Below are positions 56,740 to 64,000 of a DNA stretch of 64,000 nucleotides, in pieces; the first letter of the stretch is position 1, and the number at the start of each line of letters is the position of its first letter. A program made the position numbers and the translations under genes. Location of the stretch: assembly GCA_009193035.1 (NCBI GenBank), contig SWDT01000224.1:310001-374000 (forward strand), in the 5' to 3' direction. The notes below the pieces were generated by a model. The model was not told where the DNA came from, made no database searches, and was given only the letters and a program-made list of their open reading frames with translations. This DNA is from Halicephalobus mephisto. Lineage: Eukaryota > Nematoda > Chromadorea > Rhabditida > Panagrolaimidae.

Positions 56740-57544
56740 TCTACAAAATGAGTGCTTAATTACCGAAGACGAAGGATATATATATAGTGCAATAAAAGCA
56801 CAAACAACGAGTAAATAAACTTCTAACTTAGGCTAAAGTATAAATGATTCAGTATTTGAGTCAATTAGTTGCGAAAAATGATGACAACTTTGTTTGATCA
56901 ATAGATTGTGGAACGTGAGAGAAGATAAGGCGACCCTACACATTGTGTGCCACATGGATAAAGAATGAAAAGAAACAAGTCTCTCAAATTGGCTGAGATA
57001 GACTTTGATCGGGACCCGGAAAGCTATTATTTTTAAAAAACAAAGAAACAGGGCGAGTCTTGGAGCAAACAAACTAGGTCCAATCAGGAGCTAACCAAAC
57101 AGATAAGGAAGATACGTAGGGAACTCCCGCTCTATTCCTGATGGAGAAATCATGGGTTTTCAACTATTTAGAAGACTAATCGATGCGAGAAGAAATGGGA
57201 TAATTTAAATCGATAAAGCAGGGTTCCCCGAAGCGATCAACTTTTTTCGCGAAAACTGGTTGTTCCTTTTTTTGAAAAAATGCAAAAACAATTGAAAAAA
57301 TTCATCAAATGGGTCTTTTTTGTTGTTCTTTTGTAGTTGGTGTTGTTTTTCGTAACTAAAGATAATATTCATCGATCAAAGGAAGAACAATCAAGTGTGA
57401 AAACCCGCACTCACTCGAAGGGATAAAAGTGAGCCAAGGGGTTGAGTCCAATCTCCCGGGGAACATCATGAAGCGACCTCCGAAATACCATAAATACCCA
57501 CAATCAGAAGCCCAGAATCACATCAGTCGAGACTAAATCTTCAA
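56740..57544. promoter_or_regulatory. Divergent intergenic region, transporter and EGF gene
   Basis: About 800 bp between two gene heads. A TATATATATA run at about 56778 lies ~35 bp upstream of the transporter start and could be a TATA-like element. No other element recognised. Confidence 0.4.
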
Positions 57545-58569
57545 ATGAAGTTCCAAGTAATTCTTCAGCTTCTGTCTTATTTCATCACCGTCGTTTCGGC
57601 GAAATTCAACTGTGCCGAAGAGGACTATTGCCTCAATGGAGGCATCTGTGAAGGGGTTTTGGTCGGGACGAAGACCGTGGTAACGAAATGTCTTTGTAAT
57701 TATCGGTTTACTGGTCCTCGGTGTGAGTATAAAAAGTGTCCCCAGGATCCTTGCCAGAACGGAGGCTTTTGTCAGTTGGTCGGACGGTCCTTATTCAAAT
57801 GTCATTGTCAACAAGGTAAATAATATGAAAAAAATCTGTTTCATTTTTCCTTTTAGGGTTCAAAGGAGATTTCTGTCATATAAAAATCCCGAATGCTTGT
57901 GATTCCATCGATTGTGGAAGTCACGGGAAATGCGTTCTCCTCGATGGATCTTTCAATGACGGGGTTTGCGAATGTGACCCTGGTTTCACCGGAGAGCATT
58001 GTGAACTCAATGTGGATGACTGCGGGAATAATCTTTGTGCAGCTGGCTCTATGTGCATCGACAAAGTTGCCGGCTACGAGTGTCTCTGTTCCGAGGGCAG
58101 ATTCGGCATGTTTTGTCAGTACGAAAATCGTTGTTTGAAGAACAACCCATGCGTTCACGGTGACTGCTACACCACATCTGACGGTTTGGCGAAATGCTTC
58201 TGCCAGGTCGGATTCACTGTGAGTTGTTTTGGAACCGAATGATTTAATTTCATATATCCAATTCAGGGACCGAATTGTGACCAAGACGTTGATGAATGTC
58301 AATCGAATCCATGCGGAAGAAACGGTACATGCATCAACTCTTTCGGGAGTTACAAGTGCGAATGCAACCCTGAATTCTCGGGAATTCACTGTGATCAAGA
58401 CAAGGCTCAAGCCGAAAAGGACATGAGGACCTTCCTTGTCTCGTTCATGTCTTTGTTCTTCATTGCAATGATCGGTTTCGTGCTCTGCTTGCTCTACTTC
58501 AAATCCTACAATGTTGTATATAATGTAAATGATGAAGAGTCTAAGTTTTTTTCTGTGTGTAAAAAATAA
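57545..58569 (+). CDS. Single-pass membrane protein with six EGF repeats (Delta/DLK/DOS-like)
   Basis: Exons 57545-57815, 57857-58218 and 58267-58569 give 311 aa. Signal peptide [17 protein letters not shown], then six tandem EGF modules, each with six cysteines. The 1st is unusually long between its third and fourth cysteines; the 4th and 6th start D-D-C and DVDEC, and EGF6 ([20 protein letters not shown]) has the calcium-binding consensus. After a short charged linker comes one TM segment ([20 protein letters not shown]) and a ~25-residue tail. There is no DSL domain, so it is not a canonical Notch ligand. The layout resembles DLK1 or DOS-type co-ligands, which can modulate Notch; that role is inference. 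Polyadenylation signal AATAAA overlaps the stop. Confidence 0.85.
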
Positions 58570-58665
58570 AATTACCGGTGAACAGTTTCATGTAGATCTC
58601 AAGTTGACTCGCACTTCTCCTGTCTGCTCCCTGTCTTTGGTTAACGTTACTCGGTCTCCTTATTG

Positions 58666-60066
58666 ATGGGTAACTCGTCTCCGAAGAAGCATGAGACCAA
58701 GATTCACTCCCACACGAGGAGGACCAATGAAACAGTTCTGAAGAAGGCTTTTAGAGTGTCCCTCTCTGCCTTCTGTTGTCTTCTCGTGTCTACTCTTGCT
58801 TCTCTTGCTTGGTTGACTATTCTCATTGTTAGGCATGACAGAACTATCGAATTCAACTTCATGGCGGTTATCACTGCTCTTCAATTACTAAATATTCTTC
58901 TTCATTCTTTGTTATTCAACCAGAAGAGTCGAAGTAAGTTTCGGAATTTTCTTCTTGTTTCATATATCAATTCTAGAACTTTTCTATATTTTATGGGTCA
59001 CTACTGGTGGAACTATCTGCTACTTGGTTATCTTCACAATTATACAGTCTGTGAATAAAGTTCGAGAAAATCCGTTTATTCGACTCTTTTTTATCGCAGA
59101 TTGTATTGGATTTGTCCATGTAAGTTTTGACTGATACTATTCCCATTATTTTTCTATTTTAGTGCATTCTAATAGCTGCCGATATTTATTGCTTTCGGAT
59201 GATTAATAAAAACAAAGGGCAATGGAGTGAAGTAGAAATCAACAGCTCACCTTTTGCTGTTAGTTCCTTCGGTTCCTCCAATTTTATCTGTGACTCGAAG
59301 AATGTGGCTCCTGCTTCTCTGACCATAACAGATGCGGAAGAAGATGAGCTGACTTCCAGGACTGTTGTGGTGGTTCGGAGAAAATGTTTGACGAAGAGTT
59401 CAAAATCTATTCCTAGAAGAGAATTGAAGTTGTTTCCGACTATTATCAAGGATAATAAAAAGAAGACTATCGAAATTGTTTCAAAGAATAATCGAAACAC
59501 TATTATTTCTGAAACCGATGATAAAGCAGAGTATCCAACTGGACTGAATCCTTTTGAAGAAAATGGCTATCCAGAAACCAACAATCCATTCAGTAACCTA
59601 TATTCTGAGTCTTCTTTGGATCTGTACTCTACTACTAATCCTTCAAATGTGTTTCTGCTGTGAGTTTGCTACTGAATTATTTTCATCAACTTTTTTGATT
59701 TTCAGGGATGCCGTGTCGGGACTGCCTGACTCTTCCCCGAAATCATCAACCGGACTCCACACTACCACGGAATTGTCTGATCCTCAAATTCGAGAACCAA
59801 AAGCAACCAGCACCCCTAAGGATGGATTCCGGAAGACTCAAAGAAGGATGGAGTACACTAATTCTGTATGATTGTAATTCCTTCTGTTTTGATTTTGTTG
59901 GGCTTTTTAGGTATTGAATTGGAGCAGCAGTTGTGTTTCTAATGGAACTTCCGTTGTTCCCACTCGACAGAATCAGAGTCAGCATTCTTCCGGAACTATG
60001 AATGATCGTCATCCTATTCCTGCCATATTGCTTGAAGAATCTACTTTGTCCATTCCAAAGCACTGA
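58666..60066 (+). CDS. Four-transmembrane protein with long cytoplasmic tail, unidentified
   Basis: Five exons, 58666-58933, 58977-59119, 59163-59659, 59706-59865 and 59911-60066, all in phase; 407 aa. After a basic ~35-residue N-terminus there are four membrane segments: SAFCCLLVSTLASLAWLTIL, FMAVITALQLLNILLHSLLF, LFYILWVTTGGTICYLVIFT and FFIADCIGFVHCILIAADIY. The remaining ~230 residues are hydrophilic and Ser/Thr/Asn-rich. Two NPF tripeptides (GLNPFEENG and NNPFSNLY, about residues 270-285) are classical EH-domain binding motifs and suggest endocytic trafficking. Family not recognised; it looks like one of the uncharacterised four-TM proteins of nematodes. The first ATG after the intergenic gap is used (MGNSS, where Gly2 could be myristoylated). 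Confidence 0.8.
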
Positions 60067-60168
60067 AATGGAGCAGACATTTAAAAATCTCAGTTATGAA
60101 TCTTGTTTATAATTGAGTAATCTTGTTGGTAAGGCTTTAATAATTAAGCGTTTATTCCAGTAAAGAAC

Positions 60169-63100
60169 TCATTGATTCAATTCTTGTTTTCTGACTAGAT
60201 CTGCATATTTTCCATCGGCCTCGATCAGTTCATCGTGAGTTCCTGATTCAACAACTCGACCAGCTTCGATGTAGTAGATTCTGTCAGAGTGCTGGATGGA
60301 AGAGAGTCGATGAGCAATGGTTATGCAGGTCCTGGATTCACTCGCTCTCTCCAAGGCTTCTTGAACACTTCTTTCGCTCTCTGTGTCGAGAGCCGAAGTC
60401 GCTTCATCGAGGAGTAGAATCTTCGGTTTTCGGACGATAGCTCTGGCAATGGCTATCCTTTGTTTTTGACCCCCAGACAATTGAGCTCCCTTCTCTCCTA
60501 CTTCTGTTTCATAACCCAGGGGAAGGGACTCGATGAAACCAGAAGCATTAGCTGTTTTGCAGGCTTCCTTGATTTCATTGAAGGTGGCAGTTGTTCCGAG
60601 TTTGATGTTCTCAATTATTGACCCGGAGAAAAGAACGGGTTCTTGACCGACCAATGCCATCTGATTTCTGAGGTTGTGCAAGTTGAAGGAATCAATGTCC
60701 TCCCCATCGATGAGGATTTTCCCCGACTGCTGGACATAGAGTCTTTCCAGTAGTTGGATAATTGTAGACTTGCCTCCTCCAGAAGGCCCCACAAGAGCCA
60801 TTGTCTTCCCTGGCTCTATCCTCAGATTCAGCCCATTGGCTACTTTGACATTGGGTCGAGCAGGATAAGCGAAGTGAACCTGTCTCGCTTCGATCATTCC
60901 TTTGATCGATTTGTCATCATTTTTTCGATCTTGATGTATCAAGTGACCGTTGTTATCAATATCGCTGTCTATCAAAGGAATTAACGACTCCGCCGCGGGT
61001 TTTGCATGCATAATTTCAATAGCAGACATTGAGCTGAATTGGATAGCCCATGAGGTCCTGCAAGTTTTCTGGTTTATAGATATTTTAATTTTTTAGTTTA
61101 CATGCAAATGTTCATTGCAGCCACGAAACAACCATTTGAACTTGTCTGGCCATGGTAGATAAGCGGTAAGCCTGTTCCGTAAGAAACAAGATCACACAAG
61201 TAAGCCGAAGCCATGCCGATGGCCAAGACAATCGATTCAAAAAAAGCAGCATCGACAATATCCTTCTTGGTCTTGTTGATGGATTTGATGTATTTTTCGA
61301 CGAAATAATCCTCCTGAGTGAGCAACTGGATCGTTCTGATGTTTTCGATTATCTCAACGGACAACTAGAATTTTTGATTTTTTAGAGATTAAAAAAATAA
61401 AAATCACATTAGCAGTCTCGTGAGATCCAGAAAATCTTGCATTTCGTATCTGAGCCAAATGGGCAAAGTATAAAATCATTGAAGTCATCACAATGACTAA
61501 AGCAGTCCCGGCAAGGGTAATCTGCCAGCTAAAAACGAAAGCTTGAACAACCAAGGTGAGTATCGCTGTCACATTGTTGACGAAGTGCACCATTCTGTTA
61601 TCTAGTGCCTGAAAGTCGGTCCAGTTACTGTATAAGTTAAGAGTAAATCCATACTGATTTGAGTTGAGGACTATCACTATTGATCCTGGATATAAGCTTG
61701 GCGTTGCTGGTTTCTGGCTGATCAAAGTACTTGGCATCTCTTCGAAGAAAAGTCGCGAAACTTCTGACCTTGATGGCGTCCACGATGTTCTCTGATGCCC
61801 ATCCGTATAAAGCCGTCTGGAATGATGCAATTTATCCGTCTATAACCTGCAAAACTTACGGGCAAGAAAATTGTGAAAAAACTAAAAATCCCCAAAGCAA
61901 TATTAATTGCGACAAACTTCAACAATCTATTACGGTAACTGATCCAATCGTCGTTCTTGCCCAGATACAGGAAAATAAAGTTCAATGCCAATACAAACAA
62001 AGGAAGCTCAAAGCCTCTGAAAATAGACAAAATAGTGGCTGTAATGAGCTTCCCTCTGTTCCCCTGGGTGTTCTTGTAAAGCAAGAACAGTCCGTTTTCG
62101 GATAATCTGGACTTTTTGGATTTATTTTTGATTTCAAGTGAGGTAGAGATGCCGATGGATAATTTGGGAACGGGCAATCGTCCACTTCCTTGGGAAGCCA
62201 GGAGTTGGCTCTCTCCGAGAGTCGAATGTCTCCGAAGAATTTCGTTTTCGAGTTCTGAGCATTCCCGATTTTGTTTTTCTTTGAATTCCTGAGCTTTTAC
62301 AAGCTGAGCATAGAGTCCTTCTTTTTCCTTCAATTCTTGATGAGTCCCTTCTTCGAGAACTCTGCCTTCGTTGATGACGACGATCTTCTTGGCATCCCTC
62401 AGAGTCGATAGCCGATGGGCAATGACGATCGTTGTTCTTCCAGTTGCTGCAGCTCTGAGAGCGTGCTGGACGTGGAATTCACTGTCAACATCGAGAGCAC
62501 TGGTGGCTTCATCCAGAAGCAAAATCTTCGGATCATTCACAATGGCCCTGGCTATCGCTATTCGTTGTTTTTGTCCTCCAGATAATTGGACTGATCCTTG
62601 TCCTATCTGAGTGTCGTAACCATCAGAAAGCAGTTTTATGAAATCATGGGCATTGGCTATTCGACAAGCTCTCTCAACAGCGGCGTCATCGATGGACTCG
62701 TCCCCGAGACGAATATTCTCCTTGATTGACCCACTGAAGAGAACAGGTTCTTGTTGGACTATCCCGATCAACTTCCGTAGGGCTTTGATGTTCATATCCT
62801 TGACGTCAACTCCGTCGATAGTGACGGATCCGGAAGAGCACTTATAGAGACGAGTAATCAGAGAAATCTGAAGAATATTGGAGTCAAATTACAGAGTATT
62901 TTTCAATCAGATGAAACTCACACAAGTAGTTTTCCCGTTTCCTGAATGCCCCACTAGAGCCGTGGTCGATCCAGGTTCGGCTTCAAATGTCAGTCCATGA
63001 AGAACTTTCCTTTCGGGAGAATATCCGAAATAGACATTATTGAACTTGATCTTTCCTCCGGAAAGACTGGGATAAATCCCCTCATCCTGAACATCTGGGA

Positions 63101-64000
63101 CTCGATCAATCTTGGCGTAGATGAGGGCACAGGCGATTCTGGCTTTCAGAATAGAGACAAAATGAGGGGAAACAATCGCGAGGTAATAAGCAGCTCCGAA
63201 AAAGACATTCGGGAGGATAAATACATCTCCTGCTTCGATCTCCCCTCGAAATGCTTGGACTGATCCATAACTGAAAATAAAAATTCACATGATTTCTGGA
63301 AAAATAACTCACTAGAAGGTGATGGAGAAAAATACATAAAGAATGAAGAAAGTCGTTCCATCGAAAAATCCATTCCAGAAGAAACTCAAGACTCCATAGC
63401 CTCTTCCATCTTTGAGGGTCTTACAGTAACGGTCAATCATTTCCCTCTCGCCGTTACAGCACTGCACTGTTTTCACGTTGATCAGACTTTCCTGCAGAAT
63501 TCCTGCGGCTTTTTCAGAAAACGGTAGTTGCTTCTTTGATGTTATGTTGACTAGTCTTCCCATGAAGGACATGAGAAGGACACAGATGGGGACACTTCCG
63601 ACGATGACCAAGAAGGTTTTCCAGTTGACCAGGATACCGAAGATACAGCATCCAACAACCGCTGAGAACCCTCGGATAACCATCCCGACTTTCTCCCCGA
63701 TTCCATCTTTGATGGTGTCTATGTTTCTAAAAATATCACTTTTAATTAATTCATCCAAGCCTAATCACTCTGTTAGTTGGGCATTCAGGGCCCCGAACTT
63801 CTGTTTGTCGAGCCAGGTCGCGTCTTGTCTCAAGAGGGCTTTGATGAACTCGATTCTCAAGTTAGTCGTGATGTTATTACAGGCTTTTTTCAACAGGAAG
63901 TTTTGGAAAATAGTCAAAATCAAAACACCAAGGGCGAAGACCAGATCGAGGGCCACATAAGGGTACCCCTTGGTCAGTAGTTTACTGTCGCCCGGACCGT
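60169..64000 (-). CDS. P-glycoprotein-type ABC transporter (ABCB family), 5' truncated by window edge
   Basis: Full-length ABCB exporter (TMD1-NBD1-TMD2-NBD2) that pumps hydrophobic compounds out of cells. Minus-strand exons seen: 64000-63769 (open at the edge), 63726-63313, 63270-62922, 62867-61860, 61816-61655, 61608-61408, 61364-61101 and 61057-60169. NBD1: Walker [11 protein letters not shown]-loop [11 protein letters not shown], signature LSGGQKQR, Walker [14 protein letters not shown]-loop IAHRLS. NBD2: [53 protein letters not shown]. Both ATP sites therefore look competent. The linker (about 62330-62080) is charged and Ser/Lys-rich. The start of TMD1 is missing to the right. Nematodes carry many such genes, with roles in xenobiotic and drug resistance. 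The 3' end is only ~100 bp from the convergent four-TM gene. Confidence 0.93.

Noticed and set aside
1..64000. tRNA, rRNA and other structured RNA genes
   Set aside because: Looked for TTCGA-type T-loops with matching acceptor stems and for rRNA motifs by eye; none was convincing. A covariance-model scan would be decisive.

Overview
The window looks like nuclear DNA from a nematode (inference). It is AT-rich. Most introns are only 34 to 60 nt, with GTAAG/GTGAG donors and TTTTAG or TTTCAG acceptors. Several start codons sit 4 to 30 nt downstream of an unpaired 3' splice acceptor, as expected for spliced-leader trans-splicing. The gene content also fits: a CHK/DUF1679-type kinase-like protein, a small secreted C-type lectin, an ionotropic-receptor-like channel and a single Eph receptor. 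No prokaryotic, viral or organellar gene cluster was seen. All gene models below were assembled by hand from reading frames and splice phases.

Layout. 1-13 kb is gene-dense. A minus-strand cluster holds a small ORF, a shortened Sas10/UTP3 and a ~698-aa protein of unknown function. It is divergent from a plus-strand cluster of PP6 regulatory subunit (SAPS), RagA GTPase and TMEM201/Ima1. Both clusters look like operons. A small secreted protein follows at 12.4 kb. 13-25 kb is gene-poor and repeat-bearing, with one lipid phosphate phosphatase at 16.6-17.6 kb. 25-33.5 kb holds a rhodopsin-type GPCR, three small secreted or prohormone-like genes, an ionotropic glutamate receptor relative and a CHK-kinase-like gene. 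33.5-44.8 kb is a second gene-poor block containing the longest hairpin-repeat arrays. 44.9-50.0 kb is a complete Eph receptor tyrosine kinase. 50-55 kb is mostly non-coding, with one intact and one decayed C-type lectin and decayed fragments of the neighbouring transporter gene. 55.1-64 kb is dense again: an SLC36-like amino-acid transporter, a six-EGF membrane protein, a four-TM protein and a P-glycoprotein that runs off the right edge.

How the genes relate. RagA, the SLC36-like transporter and perhaps PP6 belong to growth and nutrient signalling. Sas10/UTP3 is ribosome biogenesis. TMEM201 is an inner nuclear membrane protein. The GPCR, ionotropic receptor, secreted precursors, Eph receptor and EGF membrane protein are cell-communication genes. 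No single pathway unites the window. The most interesting points are structural: a tandem exon duplication inside Sas10, a GC-AG intron that the Eph reading frame requires, a dispersed family of short hairpin repeats in tandem, a separate inverted-repeat element, a segmental duplication of transporter tail plus lectin, and a possible prohormone gene whose apparent C-terminal membrane segment is better read as an intron.
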